From: Prolixibacteraceae bacterium
GTDB taxonomy: Bacteria; Bacteroidota; Bacteroidia; Bacteroidales; Prolixibacteraceae
Assembly: GCA_021740385.1 (NCBI GenBank)
Contig: JAIOZY010000045.1
Span: 1-41,063 of the forward strand
Length of the DNA stretch: 41,063 nucleotides
Reading direction: 5' to 3'
Position 1 is the stretch's first letter; each line of letters begins with the position of its first letter. Of this stretch, positions 25,176 to 33,297 are shown piece by piece. A model generated the notes under the pieces. It saw nothing but the letters and a program-made list of their open reading frames with translations. It did not search any database and was not told the DNA's origin. Position numbers and translations under genes: made by a program.

Positions 25176-26489
25176 ATGTCTGAGTTTAAAGTACGCATGC
25201 CCAAAATGGGGGAAAGTGTCGAGGAAGCAACCATTACCAAATGGTTTGTAAAGGAAGGCGACAAGATTAAGGAGGACGACCTGTTGTTTGAAATCGCAAC
25301 CGAAAAGGTCGATTCTGAAATTCCTTCACCCGTTGACGGGGTGTTAAAAAAAATATTTTTTGAAGTCGATGCCGTTGTTGCGGTGAGCGAAATCGTTGCC
25401 CTGATAGAGACCGGTGAAGAAGCCGAAGAAGACGGTGGCGAAACCGATGCGGATGAAGCAAAAACCGGTAAGGACGAAAACCGGGATGAAAAAGAGACTG
25501 CCGAAAAACAACCAGCCGGAAACGGTGATGATTATAAATCGGGATCGCGCTTCTATTCGCCGCTGGTACGGTCAATCGCTTCAAAAGAGAATATTTCAAT
25601 CGAAGAATTGGATTCGATTGAAGGTAGTGGCTTAAACGGCCGGGTTCAGAAAAAAGATGTTTTGGCATACCTTGAAACGAGGGGTGCTGGTAAACAGACT
25701 GAAACAGGACAAAAAGCATCAACGGAAAAAACCGCTGAAAAGCCGGAGCAAAAACAGAAAGCATCGGTATCGATTGGTGCCGAAGACCGGATTGTTGAAA
25801 TGGACCGTGTACGCAAACTAATTGCCGACCACATGGTTAATTCGGCACAAACCGCACCACACGTAACAAATGTTGTTGAAGCCGATGTAACCAACCTGGT
25901 TTTATGGCGCAGCAAAGTTAAAGATGAATTCCAGGAGAAATACGGGCAAAAAATAACGTATATGCCGGTGTTTATTGAAGCTGTTGCAACAGCCCTGCGA
26001 GAATTTCCGGGGGTGAACGCTTCGGTCGACGGCAATAAAATTATTTTGCGCGGCAGGGTTAACATCGGTATTGCGGTGGCAAAACCCGATGGCAACCTGA
26101 TTGTACCGGTTATTAACGATGCCGACCAGAAAAACCTTGTTGGAATAACCTCATCGTTAAACGACCTGGCCAGCCGGGCGCGAAACAACAAGTTATCGCC
26201 CGACGAGATTAGCGGTGGCACGTTCAGTATTACCAATTTCGGTACGTTTCGGAACATTATGGGCACGCCCATTATAAACCAGCCACAGGTAGCTATATTG
26301 GCCACGGGAAGTATCGAAAAGAAACCGGCTGTAATGGAAACCCCTACAGGTGATGCCATTGTGGTACGCCACAAAATGTTCCTGTCGCTTTCGTACGACC
26401 ACCGCATTGTTGACGGCGCACTGGGCGGGGCATTCTTGCGCCGCGTGGCCGACCTGCTTGAAGAATTTGATGTTAACCGAAAAATTTAA
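25176..26489 (+). CDS. 2-oxoacid dehydrogenase E2 (dihydrolipoyl acyltransferase)
   Basis: This 437-residue core subunit of a 2-oxoacid dehydrogenase complex moves the acyl group from lipoyl-lysine to CoA. The lipoyl domain spans 1-77, with the lysine K44 in EIATEKVDSEIP. An acidic linker (about 78-120) follows. The peripheral subunit-binding domain is at about 127-168 (YSPLVRSIASKENISIEEL). The catalytic domain (about 200-437) carries the active-site H409 in SLSYDHRIVDG. The downstream E1 fusion starts 5 nt after the stop. Together they suggest a branched-chain 2-oxoacid dehydrogenase, though a pyruvate substrate cannot be excluded. No E3 gene is in the window. Confidence 0.9.
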   Translation: MSEFKVRMPKMGESVEEATITKWFVKEGDKIKEDDLLFEIATEKVDSEIPSPVDGVLKKIFFEVDAVVAVSEIVALIETGEEAEEDGGETDADEAKTGKDENRDEKETAEKQPAGNGDDYKSGSRFYSPLVRSIASKENISIEELDSIEGSGLNGRVQKKDVLAYLETRGAGKQTETGQKASTEKTAEKPEQKQKASVSIGAEDRIVEMDRVRKLIADHMVNSAQTAPHVTNVVEADVTNLVLWRSKVKDEFQEKYGQKITYMPVFIEAVATALREFPGVNASVDGNKIILRGRVNIGIAVAKPDGNLIVPVINDADQKNLVGITSSLNDLASRARNNKLSPDEISGGTFSITNFGTFRNIMGTPIINQPQVAILATGSIEKKPAVMETPTGDAIVVRHKMFLSLSYDHRIVDGALGGAFLRRVADLLEEFDVNRKI

Positions 26490-26493
26490 TGAG

Positions 26494-28539
26494 ATGAGTG
26501 AAAGTTATCCAAAGAAATATACCATAAAAAAAACGGAAAAAAAGGTATTGAAAAAGTGGTATGAGTTATTGGTTGTTGGCCGTAAACTTGATGAACGGGC
26601 ACCCAATTACCTGAAACAAGCCATTGGGTGGTCGTACCATGCACCCTACGCCGGGCACGACGGAATTCAGTTTGCCGTGGGTCAGCATTTCGACCGCGAT
26701 AAAGATCATCTGTTCCCATATTATCGTGATATGTTAACTACTTTTTCTGCCGGATTAACAGCCGAAGAAATCATTCTTAACGGTATTTCGAAGGCTACCG
26801 ATAAGGCGAGCGGCGGGCGCCACATGTCGAACCATTTTGCCAAGCCCGAATGGAACATCCACAACGTGTCGTCGTGCACTGCAAATCACGACCTGCATGC
26901 CGTTGGGGTGGCAAGGGCCATGAAATATTACAAACACAAAGGCGTAGCCATTACGTCACATGGCGAATCATCATTGTCCGAAGGCTATGTTTTCGAGGCT
27001 ATTAACGGGGCATCGCGTGAAAAGCTGCCTGTGATTTTCGTAATTCAGGATAACGGGTACGGAATTTCGGTACCTAAAAATATGCAAACGGCCAACCGGA
27101 AACCTTCGAATAATTTTAGCGGCCTGAAAAACCTGCGCATCATTCACTGTAACGGGAAAGATGTTTTCGATTCAATGAACGCCATGGCCGAGGCCAAAAA
27201 ACATGCACTTGAAGTTGGCGAGCCGGTTATGGTGCATGCCAATTGCGTACGCATTGAGTCACACTCCAACTCTGACAGGCACGAGTTGTACCGCGATGAA
27301 AATGAACGAAACTACGTGAGTGAATACGACCCGCTGGCCAAATTCCGCCGGATGCTAATACGGTACAAACGTTTTACCGAAAAAGAACTTGAGGGTATTG
27401 AAGAAGATGCTACAAAACAGGTAAAAACGGCACACAAAAAAGCACTGGCCGCACCCGACCCCGATCCGGCTTCAATCTTCGATTATGTTATGCCCGAACC
27501 TTATGTGTCTGAAAAATACCCGGAAGGCATTCATAATCAAGATGGTGAGAAAATCAAACTTGTTGAAGCCATTAACAAAACCCTGAAGGAGGAATTCAGG
27601 CACAACCCCGATACGTTTATATGGGGACAGGATGTGGCCAATAAAGAGAAGGGCGGCGCTTTTAACGTCACCAAAGGGATGCAGAAGGAGTTTGGTGAAA
27701 AGCGGGTTTTCAGCGCACCCATTGCCGAGGATTTCATTGTTGGCACAGCAAACGGGATGAGCCGCTTTAACGACAAAATACGTGTTGTAATTGAAGGGGC
27801 TGAATTTGCCGATTATTTCTGGCCGGCCATGGAACAATATGTCGACTCGAGCCACGATTACTGGCGGTCGAACGGGCAATTTGTGCCGAACATGACCATC
27901 AGGCTTGCTTCGGGTGGATACATTGGTGGTGGATTGTACCACTCGCAAAACATCGAAGGGGCGCTTGCAACCCTGCCTGGAGTTCGTATTGTGTACCCGG
28001 CCTTTGCCGACGATGCCGCCGGTTTGCTACGTACGGCCATTCGCTCGAAGGGGATAACCATGTTTATGGAACCCAAGGCCCTGTACAATTCTCCCAAAGC
28101 AGCTGCAACCGTACCCGACGATTTTGAGGTGCCATTTGGCAAAGCTCGGGTTCGCAGGGAAGGGAAGGATATTACGCTTGTGACCTACGGTAACACGTTG
28201 ATTCATAGCTTGCAGGCCGCTGAGAAGCTTCAGGAAGAAGGCATTGATATTGAGGTGATTGACCTGCGTTCACTGGTTCCGCTTGATAAAGAGGCCATTT
28301 TTAAATCGATTAAGAAAACCAGCAAGGTGGTTGTTGTTCATGAAGATAAAGTGTTTGCCGGTTTCGGGTCCGAAATTACTTCTACCATTATGGAAGAGGC
28401 TTTTGAATACCTCGATGCACCGGTAAAACGCATTGGTTCAACATTTACACCGGTTGGATTTAACCGGATACTTGAAAATGCCATTTTGCCAAATACCGAT
28501 AAAATTGTAGAAGGTGTACGGGAGTTGTATAAGTATTGA
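26494..28539 (+). CDS. 2-oxoacid dehydrogenase E1, fused alpha and beta subunits
   Basis: This 681-residue thiamine-diphosphate enzyme decarboxylates 2-oxoacids and acylates the lipoyl group of E2. The alpha part (about 1-335) carries SHGESSLSEGYVFEAINGA and IQDNGYGISVP, the TPP/Mg2+ loop. The beta part (about 345-681) has EAINKTLKEEF, an internal pyrimidine domain and the C-terminal transketolase-like domain (IEVIDLRSLVPLDKEAI). The two are joined in one frame with no stop or shift. The frame extends upstream to 26350 inside the E2 gene, but the ATG at 26494 begins the conserved sequence (MSESYPKKYTIKKTEKKV). The fused arrangement is known in Bacteroidota. Confidence 0.9.
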   Translation: MSESYPKKYTIKKTEKKVLKKWYELLVVGRKLDERAPNYLKQAIGWSYHAPYAGHDGIQFAVGQHFDRDKDHLFPYYRDMLTTFSAGLTAEEIILNGISKATDKASGGRHMSNHFAKPEWNIHNVSSCTANHDLHAVGVARAMKYYKHKGVAITSHGESSLSEGYVFEAINGASREKLPVIFVIQDNGYGISVPKNMQTANRKPSNNFSGLKNLRIIHCNGKDVFDSMNAMAEAKKHALEVGEPVMVHANCVRIESHSNSDRHELYRDENERNYVSEYDPLAKFRRMLIRYKRFTEKELEGIEEDATKQVKTAHKKALAAPDPDPASIFDYVMPEPYVSEKYPEGIHNQDGEKIKLVEAINKTLKEEFRHNPDTFIWGQDVANKEKGGAFNVTKGMQKEFGEKRVFSAPIAEDFIVGTANGMSRFNDKIRVVIEGAEFADYFWPAMEQYVDSSHDYWRSNGQFVPNMTIRLASGGYIGGGLYHSQNIEGALATLPGVRIVYPAFADDAAGLLRTAIRSKGITMFMEPKALYNSPKAAATVPDDFEVPFGKARVRREGKDITLVTYGNTLIHSLQAAEKLQEEGIDIEVIDLRSLVPLDKEAIFKSIKKTSKVVVVHEDKVFAGFGSEITSTIMEEAFEYLDAPVKRIGSTFTPVGFNRILENAILPNTDKIVEGVRELYKY

Positions 28540-28571
28540 TAATGGCTTCGCTTGCCGTAGCTTTACATCGT

Positions 28572-28668
28572 AGCTTTAGCGAAGGTGTAGCAAAGGCGGG
28601 ATGTTTGATACTGGATGCTTGATACTGGATACTGGATGCTGGATACTGGATACTCGATATTGGTTACC
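28572..28668. repeat. Hairpin-related sequence plus heptanucleotide array 2
   Basis: After the E1 stop, the sequence tagcgaaggtgtagcaaaggcggg resembles, in reverse complement, the hairpin at 22470. It is followed by about 10 contiguous heptamers from 28599 to 28668, mostly GGATACT, GGATGCT and TGATACT. The family is the same as array 1 but in the opposite orientation. It lies between the E1 and flavodoxin genes. Confidence 0.8.
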
Positions 28669-28732
28669 TTAGTAATATTCATATAATGAATAACATACGA
28701 CGAAAAAATTTAAAACAAAATAGATATTTTGA

Positions 28733-29245
28733 ATGATGAAAAAAATAGGACTTTTTTACAGTTTTAATACAAACAAGACCGCACGTGCAGGCGAAAAAAT
28801 TAAAAATGCATTTGGTAAAGATGCCAATATTGAAGTTTTAAATGCCGAAAAGGTAAGCGAAGAAGAGTTTATGAAATTCGATAACCTTATTGTGGGGGTA
28901 CCAACCTGGTTCGATGGCGAATTGCCCAACTATTGGGACGAGTTTGTGCCTGCACTTGAAGACCTTGACCTGAAAGGTAAAAAAATTGCCATATACGGCC
29001 TGGGTGACCAGAAGGGATACCCCGAAAACTTTAACGACGGTGTGGGCATTTTTGCATCGATTGTTGAAAAATGCGGGGCAAAAGTGGTTGGTTTCACTTC
29101 GCGCGAAGGCTATACCTACGAACATTCTGCTGCCGAAAGGGGCGATCAGTTTTGCGGGCTTTGCCTCGATCAGGAGAACCAGGCACGTTTAACGGAAAAA
29201 CGCGTTAAGGACTGGGCTACACAATTAAAAAAAGAGTTTAATTAA
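28733..29245 (+). CDS. fldA: Flavodoxin
   Basis: This 170-residue FMN-binding electron carrier has the flavodoxin beta-alpha fold. The phosphate loop reads SFNTNKTA (about 10-17). The W and Y sides of the flavin are VPTWFDGELPNYWDEF and YGLGDQKGYPENFNDG, and the C-terminal half has GFTSREGYTYEHSAA. Length matches long-chain flavodoxins. Two adjacent ATG codons start the frame (28733 and 28736). It stands alone between heptamer array 2 and tpiA. Partners cannot be told from the window. Confidence 0.9.
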   Translation: MMKKIGLFYSFNTNKTARAGEKIKNAFGKDANIEVLNAEKVSEEEFMKFDNLIVGVPTWFDGELPNYWDEFVPALEDLDLKGKKIAIYGLGDQKGYPENFNDGVGIFASIVEKCGAKVVGFTSREGYTYEHSAAERGDQFCGLCLDQENQARLTEKRVKDWATQLKKEFN

Positions 29246-29313
29246 AAGTATTACTGCTTTGTAAATAAATAACTAAAAACCGTTTGATTTCTTTCCCATT
29301 TATTCATTTTTCC

Positions 29314-29321
29314 TAAATTTG
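29314..29321 (+). promoter_or_regulatory. Candidate -7 box of tpiA
   Basis: TAAATTTG is an exact TAnnTTTG match, 36 nt before the tpiA ATG. A TTTG at 29283-29286 lies 27 nt upstream, longer than the usual spacer. Confidence 0.4.
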
Positions 29322-29357
29322 CCCATTCCGAAAATAATCTTAATAAAAAATAAAACA

Positions 29358-30116
29358 ATGAGAAAAAAAGTAGTCGCTGGTAACTGGAAATGTAATACAA
29401 CCTTACAGGAAGGTGTTGAACTGGCAAAAGCTGTAAACAAATTAGTAACAGAAAAAGGTGCAGCCGATGTTGTTGTTGTTCTCGGTACGCCTTTTACACA
29501 TATTGCCAGCGTTGTTGATGCTGTTGATACAAACCGTATTGGGGTAGCTTCACAAAATTGTGCTGCCGAACCCAAAGGTGCTTTTACCGGTGAAGTTTCA
29601 GCTGCCATGGTAAAATCGACCGGGGCAAAATACGTTATACTTGGCCACAGTGAGCGCCGCGAATATTACGGTGAAACCAGCGAAATTTTGAACAAGAAAT
29701 TAGCGCTGGCACTCGAAAACGGTTTAACACCCATTTATTGCTGTGGCGAACCACTTGAAATCAGAAATGCTGGCACCCAGGCCGATTATGTAATTAACCA
29801 GCTTAAAGAAACCGTTTTCCAATTATCGGAAGAAGATTTTGGCAAACTAATTATTGCATACGAACCCATTTGGGCTATTGGTACCGGTGTTACAGCCACT
29901 ACCGAACAGGCACAGGAAATGCACAAAGCCATTCGTGATGCCATTGCCGAAAAATTCGGGAAACAGGTTGCCGACGATACTTCACTTTTATACGGCGGCA
30001 GCTGCAATGCGAAAAATGCGAACGACCTTTTTGCCAATCCCGATGTTGATGGCGGCCTTATTGGCGGAGCATCACTTAAACCCGACGATTTTATTCAAAT
30101 TATTAATGCCTATTAA
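29358..30116 (+). CDS. tpiA: Triosephosphate isomerase
   Basis: This glycolytic enzyme interconverts dihydroxyacetone phosphate and glyceraldehyde 3-phosphate. The product is 252 residues from the ATG at 29358 ([13 protein letters not shown]); the in-frame ATG at 29319 would add 13 non-conserved residues upstream of the candidate promoter. The catalytic residues K11 (GNWKCN), H97 (ILGHSERR) and E169 ([11 protein letters not shown]) are all present, as is the phosphate loop LIGGASL. It is a single gene followed by a hairpin terminator. Confidence 0.97.
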   Translation: MRKKVVAGNWKCNTTLQEGVELAKAVNKLVTEKGAADVVVVLGTPFTHIASVVDAVDTNRIGVASQNCAAEPKGAFTGEVSAAMVKSTGAKYVILGHSERREYYGETSEILNKKLALALENGLTPIYCCGEPLEIRNAGTQADYVINQLKETVFQLSEEDFGKLIIAYEPIWAIGTGVTATTEQAQEMHKAIRDAIAEKFGKQVADDTSLLYGGSCNAKNANDLFANPDVDGGLIGGASLKPDDFIQIINAY

Positions 30117-30185
30117 AATATCTTTACATAACTTTGGAAAGATTTATTAATTTTAGTTTCTAAAATCCTTTTGCTCACCTTACCG

Positions 30186-30211
30186 GAGGCTGTTCTCAAA
30201 AGAGCAGCCTC
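30186..30211 (+). terminator. Hairpin terminator after tpiA
   Basis: GAGGCTG...CAGCCTC forms a stem of 7 bp or more with a short loop, about 70 nt after the tpiA stop. The downstream T content is modest, so termination may be partial. Confidence 0.55.
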
Positions 30212-30255
30212 TGTTATTTCTGGGTAACAGGAATTGATCATCAAATTAAAAACAA

Positions 30256-30822
30256 ATGAAGCATCATATGATTAAAAGAGCGGAAGCCATTGAATTATTA
30301 CACGGTCATATTCAGTCGGAAAACATGCGGAAACATTGTTATGCTTCTGAAGCCGTATTGCGTGCCCTGGCCAGGCATTTTGGGAAAGATGAAGAGCAGT
30401 GGGGTGTTGCCGGTTTGCTGCACGATATCGATTCAGAAGTTACCAGGGGCGATATGAAATCGCACGGTATTGCTGCCCGTAAAATGTTGGAAGGTAAAAT
30501 TGATGACGAGTCAATTGCTGCTATAGAAATGCACAACGAGATGGCAACGGGAAAAGAGCGCACTACGCTTTTTGAGCATGCCCTCGCTGCCGGCGAAACC
30601 ATTACCGGACTAATTATGGCAACAGCACTGGTTTATCCCGATAAAAAACTTGCCAGTGTAAAGGTAAAATCAATTACAAAACGTATGAAGCAGAAGGCTT
30701 TTGCTGCTTCGGTTAACCGGGATACAATTCTTGAATGTGAGAAAATCGGCTTAAGCATTAACGAATTTGCTGCACTGGCACTTGGTGCAATGCAGGAAAT
30801 AAGTGATGACCTGGGCCTTTAA
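30256..30822 (+). CDS. HD-domain protein (putative phosphohydrolase)
   Basis: This 188-residue protein carries the HD metal-binding fold: H27 in RKHCYAS, the HD pair at 56-57 in GLLHDIDSE, a further histidine near 93 in AIEMHNE, and an acidic position later. HD proteins hydrolyse phosphate esters or nucleotides; the substrate is unknown. The start could also be the ATG five codons on. It ends with a 4-nt convergent overlap with murI (30819-30822). Confidence 0.8.
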   Translation: MKHHMIKRAEAIELLHGHIQSENMRKHCYASEAVLRALARHFGKDEEQWGVAGLLHDIDSEVTRGDMKSHGIAARKMLEGKIDDESIAAIEMHNEMATGKERTTLFEHALAAGETITGLIMATALVYPDKKLASVKVKSITKRMKQKAFAASVNRDTILECEKIGLSINEFAALALGAMQEISDDLGL

Positions 30823-31643
30823 AACTGAATGGTTGTAGCTTTTACTTTTTCTTTCATGAATAGTGTGGCCTTTGCTTCAAAATTTTCAGCCTGCTCTGTT
30901 GAATAGTAAGCTACCGAACCCTCTTTTGTGCATTTTTTTTCAATTTCGGAATGACGGTTTAGATAATCGGCCAGCTTTTCGGCAACAATGGGGCCCTGGT
31001 CAACCAGCAAAACATTTTCGGGTAGGTATTTTCTGATTGAGGGTATGAGTATAGGGTAGTGGGTGCAACCCAAAATGATGGTATCTATTTCCGGATCGGT
31101 TTCCAACAAATTGGTAATGTTTTTCTCGATAAAATAATTTGCCCCCATTGTGCCGGTTTCGTTGTTTTCGACAATGGGTACCCACATATGACATGCTTCC
31201 TGCGAGACAAAAAGTTTACCGTTCGAAATTTTTTCCAGCTCGATTAAATACGAATGTGATGAAATGGTTCCGTTTGTTCCCAAAACACCTACATGATTGT
31301 TGCGGGTTAACGATAATACCGTTTCTGTACTTGGCCTGATTACGCCCAGTACCCTTTTATGGGGAGCAAGCCGGGGCAAATCGTTTTGCTGTATTGTACG
31401 CAGGGCTTTGGCCGAAGCCGTGTTGCAGGCAAGAATGATTAGTTCGCAGCCAAATTCAAAAAGTTTTTTTACGGCTTCCAGCGTGTACTCATACACAACA
31501 TCAAACGATCGTGTACCATAAGGCGTACGTGCATTGTCGCCAAAATAGATGTAATCGTATTCCGGTAATCGCTTTCGTATTTCTTTCAGGATGGTTAATC
31601 CGCCAATCCCTGAATCGAAAATGCCTATAGGTGTTCTGGTCAC
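30819..31643 (-). CDS. murI: Glutamate racemase
   Basis: This 274-residue enzyme converts L-glutamate to D-glutamate for peptidoglycan. Conserved blocks are FDSGIGGLT (9-17), FGDNARTPYG, the catalytic cysteine C73 in LACNTASA, and C193 in LGCTHYP. The only standard start upstream of the conserved IGIFDSGIGG is a GTG at 31643, reading MTRTPIG. A stop lies 7 codons upstream in frame. The GTG belongs to a heptamer repeat unit (GTGACCA on the minus strand), so the gene's 5' end is built from the array. In related genomes murI usually follows ompH directly; here an IS remnant and the array intervene. Confidence 0.93.
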   Translation of the reverse strand: MTRTPIGIFDSGIGGLTILKEIRKRLPEYDYIYFGDNARTPYGTRSFDVVYEYTLEAVKKLFEFGCELIILACNTASAKALRTIQQNDLPRLAPHKRVLGVIRPSTETVLSLTRNNHVGVLGTNGTISSHSYLIELEKISNGKLFVSQEACHMWVPIVENNETGTMGANYFIEKNITNLLETDPEIDTIILGCTHYPILIPSIRKYLPENVLLVDQGPIVAEKLADYLNRHSEIEKKCTKEGSVAYYSTEQAENFEAKATLFMKEKVKATTIQF

Positions 31644-31770
31644 TGGTTGCTGGTTTACTGGTTATCAGTCATTGGTCACTGGTCATTGGTCACTGGTCAC
31701 TGGTCACTGGTCACTGGTCATTGGTCACTGGTCATTGGTCACTGGTCATTGGTTACTGGTCAATGGTTCA
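31637..31770. repeat. Heptanucleotide array 3 (TGGTCAC)
   Basis: About 19 contiguous units of TGGTCAC or TGGTCAT with variants, period 7 (one 8-nt step near 31658), fill the sequence upstream of murI. The first unit contains the murI start codon. The unit differs from arrays 1 and 2 but has the same length and intergenic position. On the minus strand each unit reads GTGACCA or ATGACCA and so offers repeated GTG/ATG triplets in shifting frames. Confidence 0.9.
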
Positions 31771-31794
31771 ATTTGTGTCATTCCCTGAAATAGG

Positions 31795-31812
31795 TTGACC
31801 AAAATTGGTCAA
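31795..31812. repeat. Palindrome TTGACCAA-AA-TTGGTCAA
   Basis: A perfect 8-bp inverted repeat with a 2-nt spacer lies at the left edge of the IS3-type remnant and next to array 3, which shares the TGGTCA string. It may be part of the element's end or a hairpin left by its insertion. Confidence 0.55.
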
Positions 31813-32030
31813 AAAATGGGAACAAAAAAAATTTAAATTAATTCCAAACGGATTTTCAGTGAAGAATTCAAAAAAGGTTCGGGTTAAGGAATATGAAAGC
31901 GGTAAATTTACTGTGAATGAATTAAGCCGTTTATTTGGTATTCAATCGGCTTTAATCTTTAGGTGGATTTATAAATATTCTTTTTACAATAAAAAATCGA
32001 TCAAAGTCGTCGAGATGAGTGAAAGTGGAG
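31805..32030 (+). pseudogene. IS3-family OrfA-like transposase remnant
   Basis: The translated stretch FKLIPNGFSVKNSKKVRVKEYE followed by GKFTVNELSRLFGIQSALIFRWIYKY has the helix-turn-helix of IS3-type OrfA proteins. The frame has no good ATG (it opens at a TTG), lacks the remaining OrfA and all of OrfB, and runs into the ompH terminator after about 75 residues. It is a truncated leftover. It sits between ompH and murI, where it breaks an otherwise conserved gene order. Confidence 0.65.
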
Positions 32031-32031
32031 T

Positions 32032-32061
32032 AAAAAAAGCCGCTTGGTTTTCAAACGGCTT
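32032..32061 (-). terminator. Rho-independent terminator of the bamA-ompH operon
   Basis: On the minus strand AAGCCG and CGGCTT pair around an 18-nt loop and run into TTTTTTT, 25 nt after the last ompH stop. It separates murI from the operon. Confidence 0.8.
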
Positions 32062-32085
32062 GGGTTGTTTATGTTGTTATTGTAT

Positions 32086-32598
32086 TTATTCAATACCCAA
32101 TTTTTTCTTCACAAGCGGGAGAATGTCAATGCTTTGGTTCGACTGGTAAAGCACAACCCGTGAACTGACATCAAAAACGTAAATCAGCCCTTGTTCTTTT
32201 GCTACTTCCGAAATTGCGCTATCGGCTTTTTTAATAATGGGTTGCATCAATTCCTGTTGCTTTTGCTGAAGTTGCTGTTCCGATTGCATCCTGAAGGTTT
32301 CAATGCGTTGTTGTTTTGCCTGAATATCTTCTTCTTTGGCCTGACGTACCAAATCAGACATGGTTTCACGTTTTTCGGTGTATTCGGTAAACATGTTCTG
32401 AAGTTCGGTTTGCATGGTTCCAAGCATGTCTTCGAGCTCAGTTGCCGTTTTTTCAAGATCTTCAACAGCCGTTGTACGTTCGGGCATTACCTGTATAAGT
32501 TGCTGGATATCGATGTGCCCGAATTTTAATGTTTGAGCCTTTGAAACATTTACCATTCCTGCAAGCAGGATAAAAAGTACTACTACTATTCGTTTCAT
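32086..32598 (-). CDS. OmpH/Skp-family periplasmic chaperone (second copy)
   Basis: This 170-residue exported protein has a signal peptide (MKRIVVVLFILLAGMVNVSKAQ) and a long coiled-coil region (about 45-125) rich in E, Q and K, the shape of Skp tentacles. Skp-family chaperones hold unfolded outer-membrane proteins on the way to BamA. It is the last gene of the operon, 119 nt after the first ompH, and precedes a strong terminator. The two copies are diverged paralogues. Confidence 0.88.
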   Translation of the reverse strand: MKRIVVVLFILLAGMVNVSKAQTLKFGHIDIQQLIQVMPERTTAVEDLEKTATELEDMLGTMQTELQNMFTEYTEKRETMSDLVRQAKEEDIQAKQQRIETFRMQSEQQLQQKQQELMQPIIKKADSAISEVAKEQGLIYVFDVSSRVVLYQSNQSIDILPLVKKKLGIE

Positions 32599-32717
32599 TT
32601 TAATTGTTTTAAATATTTTTCTTTCAATGATTTACTTTTTGCAACGCAAATATAGAAAATAACCATCATTACCGATAATTTTTTTCGATAATGATTAAAG
32701 ATTAATTTTCCGATGCA

Positions 32718-33230
32718 TTAATTGTAACCCAGTTTTTCCAGAACCTGGTTGCTCAGGTTATATTTTGGGTCGGTATAAAGCATACTTAATCCGCCGGCTT
32801 TATCAAAAATGACCCCGTAATTTCCGTCTGATGCAATCTCTTTTACAGCATTGTAAATGTCATCCTGAATGGGTTTTACCAAACCCTGCCTTTTTTTGAA
32901 AAGATCGCCCTCGGGGCCAAAATATTTTTGCTGTAACGAGCGGTATTCCTTTTCTTTTGAAACGATAACATCTTCGCGTTTGCGCTTCATTTCGTCGGAA
33001 AGCAATACGGCTTCTGCCCTGAAGTCGTTATACATTTGTTCAAGTTCGGCCTGGATGGTTTCAAGTTCTTTTTGATACTGTCCCGAAAGTTGCTCTAACT
33101 GTTCCTGGGCAGCCTGGTATGCCGGTATGTTTTCGAGAATGTATTCGGTATCGACATAGGCATATTTTTGTGCAAAGCTTACGCTCACAACTGTGGTGAG
33201 GGCAATAAGTGTGAAAACTATTTTTTTCAT
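32718..33230 (-). CDS. OmpH/Skp-family periplasmic chaperone (first copy)
   Basis: This 170-residue Skp-like chaperone has a signal peptide (MKKIVFTLIALTTVVSVSFAQ) and a predicted coiled coil at about 35-110, with the family start KYAYVDTEYILENIPAYQAAQEQL. The C-terminal part (GNYGVIFDKAGGLSMLYTDPKYNLSNQVLEKLGY) is the usual beta-rich trimer segment, though no structure is computed. It lies 67 nt after bamA, and the pairing of bamA with two ompH genes is typical of Bacteroidota. Confidence 0.9.
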   Translation of the reverse strand: MKKIVFTLIALTTVVSVSFAQKYAYVDTEYILENIPAYQAAQEQLEQLSGQYQKELETIQAELEQMYNDFRAEAVLLSDEMKRKREDVIVSKEKEYRSLQQKYFGPEGDLFKKRQGLVKPIQDDIYNAVKEIASDGNYGVIFDKAGGLSMLYTDPKYNLSNQVLEKLGYN

Positions 33231-33297
33231 GTCATTAATTTTTTAAAGTTTAACAGGTTTATGAAGGAACAACTTTCATACCAATTTATTGTGGTTT

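Noticed and set aside
26350-26493. N-terminal extension of the E1 fusion inside the E2 gene
   Set aside because: The added residues are the out-of-frame reading of the E2 catalytic end; the conserved E1 start is the ATG at 26494.
22541-31770. Possible CRISPR arrays (short regular repeats at 22.5, 28.6 and 31.7 kb)
   Set aside because: Units are contiguous 7-mers with no spacers and no cas genes are nearby; these are tandem minisatellite-like arrays.
31591-31788. 65-residue plus-strand frame with a repeating TGHWSLV pattern
   Set aside because: It is the translation of the heptamer array opposite the murI 5' end, an artefact of the repeat.
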